In this document: one piece after another, positions 1 to 12,510 of the stretch
How the letters are laid out: every line of letters starts with the position of its first letter
Position numbering within the stretch: position 1 is the first letter of the stretch
Assembly: GCA_022747635.1 (NCBI GenBank)
Contig: JAKTNV010000001.1
Span: forward strand, 32,412,040 to 32,476,039
DNA: 64,000 nucleotides
Reading direction: 5' to 3'
Origin: Hetaerina americana
Taxonomy: Eukaryota > Arthropoda > Insecta > Odonata > Calopterygidae
Made by a program: the position numbers and the translations under genes
Notes under the pieces: model-generated
The model's database searches: none
Told to the model about the DNA's origin: nothing
What the model saw: the letters and a program-made list of their open reading frames with translations, nothing else

Positions 1-1150
1 CACGGAAATTGACGTAATGGAGTGAACGTACGGGACTCGAGGTAGAAACATTCAAACGTTTTAGGATCGCGAAAACAAAGAGCTGCAGAGAAACGAACTA
101 TATTTCGTGGATTTTCGGCTCTTGAAACGTCCTCCACCCCGACTCCAACGGCGATCCCTACACCCTCATGAATTAAAAGAGACATTCCTGAGACAGAAAT
201 TGGGAAGTAAATGTAGATACTCCCCAGAGCTACCGTGTACCAGTCACGTTACCCCCCACGGTGCGCACCCTCCACACGTCGGCCCCTCCCTCCGATAAGG
301 CTCCCGTCCCCCCGCCCCTCCGGACGACTGCCCACCCACCGCGGCCAATGATACGAGACTATTACTGCAATGCGGTGGAGTCGAGTGCTCCGGCAATGCC
401 ACAGCGGGACAGGCGGGCGGCGCCGGCGGTGCAGGGCCGTCGAGGGACTTGACCGCGCTCGTTCAAACGCGCCGGCCGGCTTCCTTTTCCCGCAAAAAGT
501 CTCGCACGGCCGAGAGTCGAAAGGAAAGGAGAAGAAGACGGGAGAGATAAGAGGGAGAGAAAAAATAAAGAACCGGTCAGACGGTCGCAGTCTCGTGCGC
601 CGTGCATTCACGTTACTCGCGCGTGGGATTCGTTACTCGGGCGCATCGATCTGATATCCACTCGAAGGCGCAGTGTCGGGGCGCGCGCGAAGATGCAAAA
701 AGGGTGAAGGGAAAAAAATTCGAATGAAATAGGAGAGAGAGAGAGAGACGGGTCGGGCGGGCACTTGACTTACTTCGCGAGTTCCCTCCGCCATCCTCGG
801 GTACGCGCTTGCGTCCGCCGGGGAGGGGGATACATCAGCTGGCGCGAGGTCGACCGCCGGGGGGTCGCCGTTCCCCCTTTCGTTCCCTTTGCCCAGAGCT
901 ACACCTCCGTCCCCTTCCCTCCTTCAGCCGCCCAGTGCTTCATCGCAGCTCCCCCCCCCCCCTACGAGGAATCCCTAACATGCTCGATGCGCGCGCGCAA
1001 CCTTTCAATTATTGCGACCGTTGAGAGATAGAGGAGAGGGGGCTTTCAAGATCGACGCCGCCGCCGAATCGTTGGGCTCTGAAGGACCGATGCCTCGGAT
1101 GTTTCGAGGCCCAGCCTGCGGAAACACTTCCCGCCCCAGATTAGTTTCAC
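1..1150. other. CpG-rich block, possible promoter or 5' UTR
   Basis: This stretch is far richer in G, C and CpG than the AT-rich DNA after it. It holds a (GA)n run near 732-750, a C-run near 950-962 and pyrimidine-rich tracts. Open frames occur on both strands, but they are low-complexity Arg/Pro/Ser-rich translations with no recognisable domain and look like by-products of GC content. It could be a promoter or non-coding first exon of a gene off the left edge. No start codon or splice site can be assigned. Confidence 0.4.
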
Positions 1151-2985
1151 AAGGGGTTGACGAGCAAATAAAACACTCGATTCATTTAACGTGGCAGAGT
1201 AACGCGTTTCCCAAAGCTCCATCCACGATCCCCACGTCAAGTGCAATACATACGATTTTCAATCGCATATTCTGTCGGTGGGATTCGGTGAGTATGGTTT
1301 AAAACGAAACAAACGCCTTGTCATCAGAAAGCACCGAGTGAAAGAACTACAAGGGTCTGTAAACAAACTTCAAAGTGTTCAAAAGTGTGGGTGGCACTTC
1401 ATACCAAACGCAGTTATAACTGGCTTTGAATTTTTAACACCAATGTTAACCTCATCTTTCACGGAAAGCATACAATGTTGAACAAGAACAAGATGGGGAA
1501 ATGCTGTATATGTTCAAACAGTGCAAGGGTAACAAAAAATCATACTTTAAAAAGCATTGTGCATCGAAAAGCGAGATACATTACATTAAAAACCTATGCA
1601 TAGTTATAATTGGGTCTACATATTATTTAGTTTAAAACGTATGATCAGTCTTCATTTTTTTATTTAGTCTTGATCTGGATGAAAAAACGAGCAACAAACA
1701 ATTATATTGAGGGTGCATACATAGTGTAAATAGATACATGCCTGAAAATGGAATCGAATCATGTTCGCTTAACAAGGTGCACCCAACATATCTCCAATGC
1801 ACAGAATATTACAGACAATTTCCGCAGTATTTGGGCTACTTTGGAAATAGGTATACTGATTTCGCCTCTGCTGGCATAAAAATCATAGTGACGCCAAATA
1901 TGAACTGCATTGAAAACATACAATGCCTCTGATGAACCAAGGCTGAAAATATCCTATTCTGGCATCAATGTTGATGCTGATGCATATTTTTTGGACTGAC
2001 CATGAACCGAAACACAAATCCTTGTGCCCCCTAAAATCCCTTAATAGCCACATAAGATCATATGCGAAAAATAAGCTAAAGGTTACATTGGCATAACGAT
2101 TTCCAGAGTAATCAATTCACTCAAATTTTCCAGTTTTAGAGAGGAACCCTCTCCTTCCTTTAGGGCGGGTTTTCTACCTAAAGGAAAGTTTCCTTCATAA
2201 AGAAAGAGCCTGAAAAGCTTATCACTAAATCAATGCATCGACACAAGTCTTGTGTGTATAGGAACAATTGTCTAACCCTTTCAAAGTTGAGGGTTCGATT
2301 CACAACTCGGACGTGGATGTTTTGCTACCCTGCATTGAAATTTATTATGTGGAGTTGTTTTACTATGGTGCTTCTCCTAAGCCGTCGACGAGCATCCAAT
2401 TATCTTACTACAAAAACGAGACCATGGATGGGGCATGGAGAGATAATATACAGTACAGATTATTCTGACGGGTGATTAACTCTAATGAATTGGTTTGGAT
2501 TACACCTTGGATAGACCACCGAGATACCGCATATCCCAAACGGAGAGAGTCATCATTATGGACACTTAACTTTCATTCAAAATCAACATCAACCTCATTT
2601 GAAATTGTAAGAATCAATCACGGTACGACGAATGCATCTGAAGAAATTTAATAGATATTACGTATCACTCATATTCATGACACCACACATAATCATGCAG
2701 ACGCTGGTGTTATTTTTTTGCTGAAGTGACAATTTATTGCGGCTTATCTATATCGATTACATTATAAATAAATCGACAAACAATTACGAACAAAACAGAC
2801 ATTGTTTCAGCACTGTATTTCAGCAAGAAAAAAAAGAAAGCATTAATCATGATCACTCGAAAATAAATAAGGAGGAAAATGAATAACATAAATAAGCTAA
2901 GCCCGTTTGTGCATTTAGACAAAATAATGTTAAATCCAGGGAACAAATTAAGTCGAACCTAATTCTAAAATGGTCAAAGTAGTAG
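1151..2985. other. Intergenic, AT-rich, no gene seen
   Basis: No supportable gene. Around 2290 the sequence GAGGGTTCGATTCACAACTC resembles a Pol III B box followed by a SINE-like body (roughly 2220-2520). It is too decayed to assign to a family. Confidence 0.4.
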
Positions 2986-3540
2986 GGATATCAGAAGAAT
3001 TTCGTCAGGCAAGGAAGCTTTCACAAGGAGGAGAGAATTGATCACAGGCACGTTGAGTAAAGATGTTAAGAAAAGGCTCGTTAAAACTTAGCCAGTGGAA
3101 ACATAGTAATCGAAGCAGGATTACAGGTGTAGATTGGAGCCTTTTTAAACACGGGTGTGGAGAAGGATGGAAATGGTAAAGTGGACAGAAAGGAAAACAA
3201 ACGAGGAAGTTCTAAGCACAGGTATGGTGGGGAGAGCAGGGGATTGTTGGGAGAAATTCGAAGGAGGCATTTAAGAGGGATGCAGAGCATTTCGATTGGC
3301 AATAGGATGTTGAAGACTCATAGAAGGGATAATGTTAGGCAGGCAAATGAGGAGCAGAAATAGGATAGGGATGCTGGACGGAACAAAGGAAAGAAGGAAA
3401 TGCACGGACTTGAAGAGGGGCTCATTTTAGTGAAGAATGTTGGGTTGTGTTTTGTTACAAAACACATGGTAATTATCGCTGTACCGTTTGCTACCTTGCA
3501 TCCATCCAAAACCTACCTAAAACGGTAGATCAACGATAAT
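2986..3540 (+). mobile_element. Decayed 3' fragment of RTE-like LINE
   Basis: Closely resembles the 3' end of the intact LINE at 50846-54227. Shared landmarks are the segment reading GCTTTCACAAGGAGGAG, the stretch encoding WTE(K/R)KTNEEVL, the TTGGCAATAGGATGTTGAAG box and the terminal CTACC...GGTAG hairpin at about 3510-3530. The frame is broken by stops and indels, so it is an inactive 5'-truncated copy. Confidence 0.8.
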
Positions 3541-3870
3541 AAAACCTAATTCGACAACCTAAGCAATCGCGTTTGTGAAAATATGTTATCAATATTTGCA
3601 TATCGTAATCTGATAAGTATAAATTCTTCTAAGAGATAATATGGATTGTTTTATAAATGTTATATGCGCCGAACAAATAATTATTATTTTATCTACGTCT
3701 ATTTCAGGAATTTTTCGGTAGAAAGGTGGAAATTTACCGACTAGGGCATTCAAAATAAGCGCCCTCCAAGGGTGAATTTTGCACTTTTTATATATTTTAC
3801 TTTGGTTAAGTGGGGTAAAAATGAAAAAAAAATGAATTCACATTCCTTATAAATTATTATTTCAGTACTA

Positions 3871-4623
3871 CGAAGGTCATCCGGAAAGTAGTACCCGTTC
3901 GTGAAATAAAGACACAAAAGTAAATATTAACAAACATAAAAAAATTTATTTGAAAGAGGATACTTTAAACTACTTCTCAACATAATCTCCAAGCAAATTA
4001 AGGCATTTGTCATAACGTGTGACAAGTTTCTGTATTCCTGCTGCATAGTCCTTCGCCGCCAGCTCATTGAGATACGCGAGGGACCCATCTTGCACAAATT
4101 TTTGCATAATGCAGATGGTGTTTAACAATTTCATGAACAATTGTTCGAGAAACATTGGGAAAATGCTCACAGATGTCATCAATTGTGACGCGCCGATCGT
4201 TCCTCACGAATTCGTCAACTGAGCTCACCAGTTGGTCTGTAATGACAGACGGTCTCTCCGAACGCTCATCGTCGTGTGTGTTCCCCCTCCCCATGTTGAA
4301 GTTGCGACACCACCGCCGAACAGACGACTCGTCCATTACATTGTCTCCATACACCTCCTTTAATTGGCGATGAATATCACATGGGCGAACGTTTCTTGCA
4401 TTGAGGAATTTAATCACTGCCCTCACTTCACAACTGGCGGCGTTCTCAATTTTTTTAAACATTGTAAACAATCACAGAAACAACACAGGCAATGCTAGCG
4501 TCACGCAACTTGGCTCAGAGAAGGCAGACAAGCCACTGAAGCTATCTGACCTCGTCCAGCGGCTACTCGCGTCGTCAGCACTTCATGCGGCACGAACGGG
4601 TACTACTTTCCGGATGACCCTCG
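3871..4623 (-). mobile_element. Internally deleted mariner element
   Basis: The ends are inverted repeats of about 30 bp (CGARGGTCATCCGGAAAGTA...), each flanked by TA, the mariner target site. At 753 bp it is well short of the roughly 1.3 kb of a complete mariner. On the minus strand the N-terminal transposase frame opens at 4471, with the helix-turn-helix region intact (FKKIENAASCEVRAVIKFLN, SSVRRWCRNF, and a WVP motif). It then jumps near 4090 into the C-terminal end (YLNELAAKDYAAGIQ...GDYVEK). The catalytic D,D34D core is absent. This is a non-autonomous deletion derivative with an open DNA-binding half. Confidence 0.9.
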
Positions 4624-5289
4624 TATTATCATAATAAGTTTCATATTTTCAAGAGTTGTTCCACAACTTTTATTGATCTTGAAACAAGGCTGATTATTTA
4701 TTCGGCCAAGCTGAACTCAAATATTCTCATAGATTTAAAGTGATACTAAAGTTATAACTTCCTGGGAGAAAAGTACAGATATTATTATTACACAACCTGA
4801 CATCCTACTGAACAATAAACTGTAGATGCACAACAAGTATCGTCGAAATCATTCTATAACAATGTACAAAATTTCTTTACGAGAAGCCTGACTCAGTTCG
4901 GTTAGTTTAGTTCACATAACCGCAATTTTAAAACGTCCATCGACAAAGTTTTACCGTTCTTTACTTCAAACACTTAATTCCTGAATATAGCTTTGAAATG
5001 ACACCATAACCATACTTGTACTTAGATTTGAACTTGTTGCGCAAAGACCAAATTTCATGGACTTTCCATTTCCATGCATTCAAATCCGTTGCCATTCGGG
5101 CTTTCGGGAAAATCTAAGTCAGTAAGTCTTCAACCGTTTATTTCATGTGAAATGAATTCAGTAAGCCGGTTAGCCAATGGAACATAATTATTCTTCAGCG
5201 CATTACGGAATTACAGTGTGATAGGCATGGATTGAAAATTAATTTTTAAAAAGTGAAGTTAATTTGGTTCCTCAGAACTAGTAAGCCTA
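4624..5289. other. Intergenic, nothing recognised
   Basis: AT-rich sequence without a supportable gene, RNA or repeat boundary. Confidence 0.4.
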
Positions 5290-5745
5290 AGACAAACAAT
5301 TCAGTTGAGTGGCATAACTAGAGCAGGTAGAACAGTTCATCTATTTAGGAAGTGTTCTAGAAGGTGGGAAAAGTAGTAATTACATTAAAAGTAAAACTGC
5401 ATTAGGCAGAGAAGATTTTGCAAAGACGGGGGAGCTGATGTCAGGAATCTCAAATAAAGACGAAAACAAGCGAAAAATCTAAGATGAAGCGAAGTATTGC
5501 ATGGCTCAGAAAGTTGAGGCTGGAGGTTAAGTGTAGATTGAAAACTTAAGACATATGGGCGTGAACGGGAATGGAAAAAGTAGAATGGACGGGAGAAAAA
5601 CAAACGAAGAAGTTCTTGAGGATTGTGAAAGAGGGAAGAAAGATGGGTAGGAGAGGAAGGGAAAGAACGGGCATTTGGGATGGGAGGGAGGGAGGAAGAA
5701 AGTATATGTGATGGAAGAACTTCTTACTGCAAAGCAATGTGTGGG
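5290..5745 (+). mobile_element. Decayed 3' fragment of RTE-like LINE
   Basis: Matches the C-terminal part of the LINE ORF. It includes a decayed form of the segment encoding LEQVDQFTYLGSVL (AGAGCAGGTAGAACAGTTCA at about 5320), then the GGCAGAGAAGATTTTGCAAA region and the GGGAGGGAGGAAGAAAGTA region. Stops and deletions break the frame. Confidence 0.75.
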
Positions 5746-8700
5746 AATATTTATGGTCGTTTTGTACGGGCTTAGAGAAGGCATTACTTATTTCCTGGAT
5801 TCTTAAAAAATCTACCTTGACCGGTGCTGATTCCCTAACACAACAAGCCATAGTATGCCCTTGCGGTAATTTACGGGAAATTATATTTGTAGACTACTCT
5901 TGAACAATAACTCCAATTTCCCGGGTTCTGGATCCGACTCCGGGAGAAGGCATACAGAAAAACCCTTCTGGTTAGATCTAGGGAAAATGATTCCAAGCCT
6001 TAAGGGATCCCATGAGGTGCAGAGGATCCAGAAGTGTCCGGTTTTAAAAAAACCTATCCCTACATTCAAAACGCTGTTACTAACATAAAAAGCATGTTAC
6101 ACATTGCCACACGGCCGTATGTAAAGAAGTGGGGAAGAAGCCGAGTTGCTCAAGCTCACTTTGCTGCTGGGGCTCGAGAATAATCAAAAATCATTTTGTA
6201 TTTTTATCTGTCGTAACCTGTTGCCACTATTCTCGAGTATCTTTTTTTCAATTTCATTCCTCTAGAATCTGAAGACTGGAGGAGACAGTAAATATTCTAT
6301 TTTCAACTGCAGGTGAAAATTATACAACAACCAAATTAGAACTTAAAAACAAAAAATTGTAATCTAAACAGAAAAATACCTTTTTAAGTTATTAATTCTT
6401 TGAACTAAATGTTAAAACTCTCTGAGGACTGCAGTAAAATGTTAGCAACTTGAAAAATATATTTCTTAGGAAAACCCTTAATGCACCATGCTGCAATTAC
6501 GGATCTACAGGTTTGGAGTAGGTTTACATTGTAACAATATGAACGAAGGTATGAAGGAAAGTCATAAAGGAATTCATAAGCAGTCACATTAGATGGACCA
6601 GGCAATATTTTACGCACAACATTAAGCGCTGTTGTTAGTCTTTCGATAAAAAATTAAATATTAATGTGTGCCATTATATGCCAATTCCTTATGATCCAAC
6701 AGGAAGCGTCAAAACTATTAGATTAAATTTTTACACCTGGGACTAACTGGATCCCTACATATCTCGAGTTTACAATCGCATTATGAAGGCCTGAATTAAC
6801 AATGACCCCCGGGCCTAAAGAATCTCTCAAGTCTCTCTTAAGTAAAATAGCTCCTGAATTTTTGACATAGGAGTTGGATCTCTGAGCTGAGAAATAACTT
6901 TTACCAGAACCTAAGGGCCGCAGAATGGAATATGAGCATCTTTAAAGGTGCATTAAATTACAAATGCGGCCATCGGCAGTATATACTTATAAACGAAAAA
7001 TATATCACACCTTAACCGTTTCCACTACTTTTTGTAACCCACAACGTCCAAGAGTGTCACAAGAGACGCGATTAAACATCTTCACTTATGATATACTCTC
7101 AAGTCAAGCTATAGAATACTTCCTAACAGCAAAACTGTACTAAGTTGAACCATATACGGATCACAGTAAAATTTAAGAAATACTAACTCAGTAATATCGA
7201 GACAATGACAGACATGGTGGCACGCGAAGGACGTGTGTTATAGAAACAGTTTAAAAATCATTAAGTTCAAAGGGGTTCAAGGAGCGATCCACATTAAATC
7301 TTCATTTCGTCTTGCTCTCTTAAGTGCGCATCAATTAATTGATATGGAAGCAAGTTTAATGAAATTAATAATTATCGATTTGAACAATGACTTTTGCTCA
7401 GTAGTAATATGGAAACGCTGCAGTAAATCATGTTTTTATCTCTTATGAAATACAAGTATAAAAAATTAATCATATCAAATGATATAGACGTAAATTATTT
7501 TAAACGAAGAGTTTTCGCGAGCTAAAATAAGTAATGGCAAAAATGGATTGCCATAATAGAACGTACAATGATTCATTTATTAGACGCAAAGTGAAATCAT
7601 CAAGAATGAACATTTTCGTGAATGGATTTCATGCATGATCAGTCGTGTGAACTAAACATAGTGACAGCAATATACTAAAAATATATTTTCTATTAAGAGC
7701 CTACGGTTTACATAAGATTTCTTTAAAATTTTCTCCGCATTTTACCATAAAGACACATGTTTATCTGCTCCTCTAAAGAAGTTTGTGACTAAGTCTAGCT
7801 AATTTCAATCACTACTTCAAGAAAAGAACCATGATTATGACTTTTAATCGTATTAAGTGTCTTAAAGAAGTGTATTCAACAAATGAGTTAGAGAGATGGA
7901 AGTTACCAAACAGTTTTCTACGTGCCTTTAATCATTGAGTTTCCTTTTTAATAAAAAATAATTTACCGAAATCAAGGCGGAAGGCAACGGTCCAGAGCTG
8001 TAATAATTAAATGGGAACTTGGAAGCGGATAATTCATTCAAACTGCGGCAGCGCTGAATTCGGCTATCCGCTAGATCACGCCGCCCCACACTACCGCTTC
8101 AGCGGAAGTAGCAAGGTCTATCACAACCTGTTGCGTTCGGTATGGTCTTTAGATCACCATTGACCATCCTCACGCGAAAATAAAAAATGCTCACCCACTC
8201 CAGCGGGGGCTATCCTAAAATGGCGCTCCAGTATGACCTATAAAGGGCTCTAAAGTTAGCTCCTCTCCCTACGTGCCCGGGGGTTATAATGTCAAGATTC
8301 TCTGGCGGCCAAATGAAAAGGCTTTGTTAAAAAATAAACCCTCGGGAACTCGAGTGGGAGGTAACCAACGTATTGTCTACGAAAATATCGTCGGTGAAAT
8401 GGGTTTAGTAAACAGCTCGAGGGCCGATGGCTCCACTCGGATGTCTCGCGTAGAATCAAGAGGTGTCGCCATTACACCGCGTCGCCAGAGATGAACGAAT
8501 TTCCGATGGAATGAGAAAGGATTCCGTTCGGTGCGTGCATTAGGGTACTGCCATAGTTACATCAGCGCTCCTGTGCACGATAACGGAGGGAGTTTCCGAG
8601 GGGGGCAACACGACCCCTTCCAAACACCCCCCTCCTTCAAAGCCGCATCCAAATAGACAAAAATGCAGAGAGCATTGGGTGCGATGTCTCGAGTTCCGAG

Positions 8701-9010
8701 CTTAGTACGCATCCGGTTTGTGGAATTCGGTTGATTCGAAAAAAAACAGGAAATTCATATTTCCTCAAGAAATATGAACAGCACGTCATTTTCACCCCTT
8801 TTTCAAGCGCCCCATCCCGCCCAGTATAACCCCCCTCCTCCAAGGAAAAGCGTCCTGGATTCGCGCCTGTGGACTGCTCGAAGAAATGTTTTGATTCCCA
8901 TTTTTAAAATATTCCAGTGTTCAATACATTTACTTCACAAACAATAAATTGAAAGTGAGAAAACGAACTGGGCAGAGAGAAAGAATATGACGACGAAATT
9001 TTTACTTTAT
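5746..9010. other. Intergenic; GC-richer block at 8020-8660
   Basis: No supportable gene. 5746-8019 is AT-rich. 8020-8660 is clearly richer in GC and CpG, and its short open frames on both strands match no family I know. It may be a regulatory block or an unrecognised exon. Confidence 0.35.
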
Positions 9011-9058
9011 CCTACCTAAACAACGAAAATGTAAATACATTTTCGTCGTGTAGGTAGG
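9011..9058. repeat. Short perfect-spacing hairpin
   Basis: A 23-bp inverted repeat (9011-9033 against 9036-9058) separated by 2 nt, with two mismatches. The left arm begins CCTACCTAAACAACGAAAAT. It sits immediately upstream of a LINE fragment. Confidence 0.7.
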
Positions 9059-9059
9059 A

Positions 9060-9250
9060 GAAAGTTGCCAGGGAGAATCTGAAGAAGAAGCAGAACAAGC
9101 GGGCGCATCAAATACAATTAGTATTTAGTGGAATGTTGAGAGCCGCGAAGGAAGGGCAAGTAGGGATGGGGAAGGAAGATGATAGACTTTATGGACGGAA
9201 TGAAGACACTTAGAAGGTATGAAGAACTGAAGAGGGAAATAATATACGAC
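9060..9250 (+). mobile_element. Short decayed RTE-like LINE fragment
   Basis: Resembles the last part of the LINE ORF: GGAATGTTGAGAGC..., then GGGATGGGGAAGGAAG and GAAGAACTGAAGAGGGA, matching the sequence that ends the intact ORF near 54050-54110. Non-coding. Confidence 0.6.
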
Positions 9251-10475
9251 AAACAGTGGCAATTCCTCGCGATATGCATATTAAATAAATAGAGTAAATA
9301 AATTAAGTGAATATTTCCTAAAAAAAACCTTGCAAAACCCATCTTCAATAGGTACACTAACTTTGAGTGTACAGTAAATACCATAAAACGCAAAACACTA
9401 ACTTTTGTGTAAACCACATAAATAGCAAATCCCAACGATTCTTTCACCCGAGCCTCCCGTAGGTCCACTAACTTGAACTTTGGGCACAGTACAGTTTCAG
9501 AAACTGTAAGTATGATTGATGACTAGCCCGTACTGACAATTTTTACAAGCCTTCAAGTACTAGAAAAACAGCCTTTGAGTCCTAAGCATAACGAAAGAAA
9601 TGGCGATACTCATGGAACCCGCGAAAAGCCTCTATGCGTGGAGTCGAAGACCGAGGGAAGAGTCTTTCAACGGTCCTATTTATAGGATGCACCCGCGAAA
9701 GCAACCAACCGCGTGAACACACGTGCATAAATAAACAGCCAAGGATAAACATTTATTTTTGACGATAAAGTCATTAAGCCTTTCCTTAAATAAAGCGACG
9801 GGTAGTTAAGCTTGTAGAAATCCGATAAATCGGGATACAATAATAAACGCAGATAAATAATACAAATCATAAACACAGTTACATAGCCATAAGCATATGC
9901 ATTTCCTCGTTCTTGAATTGATGTATTCTTGGCCTCCAAATGGGCGAACAATGTAAGGGACTAAGACATAGGTACGCAAGTCATGAAAATTCAAACGAAT
10001 CGGCATTATAGGCGCTAGAAAGTAATCCTAATGATTATACAACCCGCATGGCGTCACTATTGGCCATCGACAGCTGAGGACGGCGTTTTCACTTTCTCTT
10101 CCTCAACCATTGATTCGCATTCAGAGAGAATACTCCAAGGACGAGAAAATTGCTAAGCCCTTAAACAGAAGCTTTCGTAAAACAAAACTCAACACCATAT
10201 CACGGTCTCTTGCTTCCAAATGTCTCTTTCATTCAACTCACTCCACCGCCATGAAAATGACATCGCCATTACGGACCAATGGATTCTAGATTTCACGAAA
10301 TCAATTTTGATTAAAAGAGCCTTTTGTGTTAGCTGTCATGAGCAAATGGTCAATGCCGCGCTCAAGGCATCGCGAAACACTGACCAAATGTCCCTGACGC
10401 ATGAGGCGCTCGGAGCCATTGCATTCACCGGCGTCGAAATATTATGCATGTATCATGTACTTGTATTTTATAGGT
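9251..10475. other. Intergenic, nothing recognised
   Basis: Open frames of 60-116 codons occur on both strands but lack domains, splice context or family resemblance. No RNA gene seen. Confidence 0.35.
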
Positions 10476-11055
10476 AATCTACCGGCCACGGTAGTTTTTG
10501 GGTGGGCATAACTACAAAATAATTCCTTGGCTCTCCTAACAAAACACAACCCAACATCCTACTATACAACAAACCCTTCTTCATCTCCGTGTACTTCCTT
10601 CCTCCCTTCAGTCCGCCTAACACCCCTATCCTCTTCCTGCCCCTTCCTCGTTTACCTAACATTCTCCCCTCTTTAATTAAAAATAGCAATTTTCCTGATA
10701 TTCCACCATATCACGCCTGAAACGTCTCTTTTTATTCTCCCCTCTATTTGTCTTCAACATCCTATTGCCAATCAGTATACCAATCTTCATCTATCTTTCC
10801 TATCTCCTAAGGCCCCTCTTCTCTCCCAACCACACCCCGCCCTTCCTCATTTGTTTTCCTTTCAGTCCACTTCACATTCTCCATCCTTCCCCCCACCCAC
10901 ATTTCAAAATCTTATCCTATGATCCTGATTCAATGAACATGCTTCAGCGCCATACATAACTACGCTCCATACCAAAGTTTTAACGAGTATTTTTCTAACA
11001 TTCTTACTTACAAGTCCCTGCCATCAAGTCTCTCCTCCTTGTGAAAGCTTTTTTT
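10476..11055 (-). mobile_element. Decayed 3' fragment of RTE-like LINE, with nested insert
   Basis: The minus strand matches the LINE 3' end. From its 3' terminus there is the GGTAG/CTACC hairpin (about 10478-10495), the AACAAAACACAAC box, and then C-terminal ORF sequence out to AAGCTTTCACAAGGAGGAGA near 11050. A 61-bp unrelated insert interrupts it at 10673-10733. Confidence 0.8.
10673..10733 (-). mobile_element. 61-bp insert related to the 54.3-kb fold-back element
   Basis: Flanked on both sides by the 12-bp direct repeat ATTCTCCCCTCT (10661-10672 and 10734-10745), a clear target-site duplication. On the minus strand it reads AAAAAGAGACGTTTCAGGCG..., then GATATGGTGGAAT, and ends GAAAATTGCTATTTTTAA. 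Both ends match the element at 54259-54453, but the central inverted repeat is missing. Confidence 0.85.
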
Positions 11056-12428
11056 CATGTATTATGTAAGACTCATACAAAAACAATGTCAATAAACAAT
11101 TAACCGATGTCTCTATATGATATTTTCACGAATACTTGAGCCAGGCATATATCAATAAAACTTTCATGCGCAACCTCAGCTTTGGAAATGACATAGGAGG
11201 ATTAGCAATCGAGAGGACAGAGTTTCTGAAGGATGTCATCAATTGATAATGGTAACTGGGGAAAAATCTTGATTAAGCTTATAATCATGTCATAAGATTA
11301 ACAATGAAATAAATGCATCATTTTATACAAGATGAAAAACCAAGAGATGAAGAAGAAAACTCGCCAGGGATTCACCAAACGCGTGAGGTAGCTCATTTAC
11401 AAAGGAGACAATCTACAGCTTCAAACAATGAGCCGAAAAAAAGACATGTGTCACCAAGTTCGCTCTAGGTTATAGGGGCCGACGGAAATGCCTTCATCCA
11501 CTTGTTTCAACTTCCTCTTGGGGAGAACCAGAAAAAAAAATCTACGACAACATCGGTGAAGGTTTTCGACTCCATTAAGCCGCCTTCTCCGAATAACGCC
11601 AAACATTTCGATGCGAAGGCGTTTTTTTCCTGCTGGGCGGGATTCTCGCCTACGCGCTCGCCGGAAAAGGAGAGAGCAGGACGGGTGCCGAACAAAAGGG
11701 TCCCCACACGAGATGGAGAGAGAGAGGGAGGATTTACAAACTGAGGGAAGATGGCGAGAGTGGAAACGGGATGAATGGTGCAAGAGAGTCCCCGTCCTCT
11801 TCCATTGCTTTTAACTACCTTCCGCACGTCCCTCACAAACTTACCGATGCCAAGAGAGAGAAAAAGGCAGGCGATTTCACCAACAAGCCACCACGGTTAA
11901 CGCCCACTGAAGCACTAATTAGGGCCGCTTCGAGGTGACGCGATCGGAAATAGGAGAAGAGTCTCACCGTAGAATTGATTTTGATCCGTATTCTACGGAG
12001 AGGAGGCTCATGGCAACGCGGAGAGGAACCAAATCATGTTCATTGGACAATTAGTTTGACGTACTACTTTCATTTACAGTCAGATGTCAACAAAAAAAGG
12101 AATAAATGCAATTAGGATTCGCTGCTTACGAGATCACGTCGCCATTTCAATGAATGTGCAATTTTTATCTTTTCGCGGAACCTAGGAGGTTCCGGAGATT
12201 TGCTATGCCAAGGCATTTTATTATAAGTCCATGCTACCTTAACGAAACGAAGGCAAAAAACGCAGGAAAACCCGGAGTTTTTCCGAACAGCACAAGGTAT
12301 ACGACATGGGGGAATCTCATCATTACAAGACCCGATATGTTAATTCTCCCAAAAAATTTTAATTGAACAACTACGGCATCATTAATTTCCTTAATCCATG
12401 CGAGATGACCTAAAAAAATTTCCTATGG
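11056..12428. other. Intergenic; CpG-rich block at 11450-11960
   Basis: AT-rich flanks surround a GC/CpG-rich block that contains a GA run near 11711-11728. Open frames on both strands are compositionally biased and match no family. It may be a promoter. Confidence 0.35.
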
Positions 12429-12510
12429 TTAGGGCGTATTTGCAGAGGGAAACAGGCGCAGACCTCCCATACTAAACGTATGTGAGGTCTGCGCCAGTTG
12501 CAGTCCCTAA
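12429..12510. repeat. Palindromic hairpin element
   Basis: A core stem of 12 perfect pairs (GGCGCAGACCTC at 12455-12466 against 12484-12495) plus an inner 5-bp stem (CATAC/GTATG). Weaker complementarity extends outward to TTAGGG/CCCTAA. It looks like a small fold-back or MITE-type repeat. Confidence 0.6.

Noticed and set aside
249..654. Overlapping 63-120 codon frames on both strands
   Set aside because: They arise from GC-rich, Arg/Pro-biased sequence; no domain, splice signals or family resemblance.
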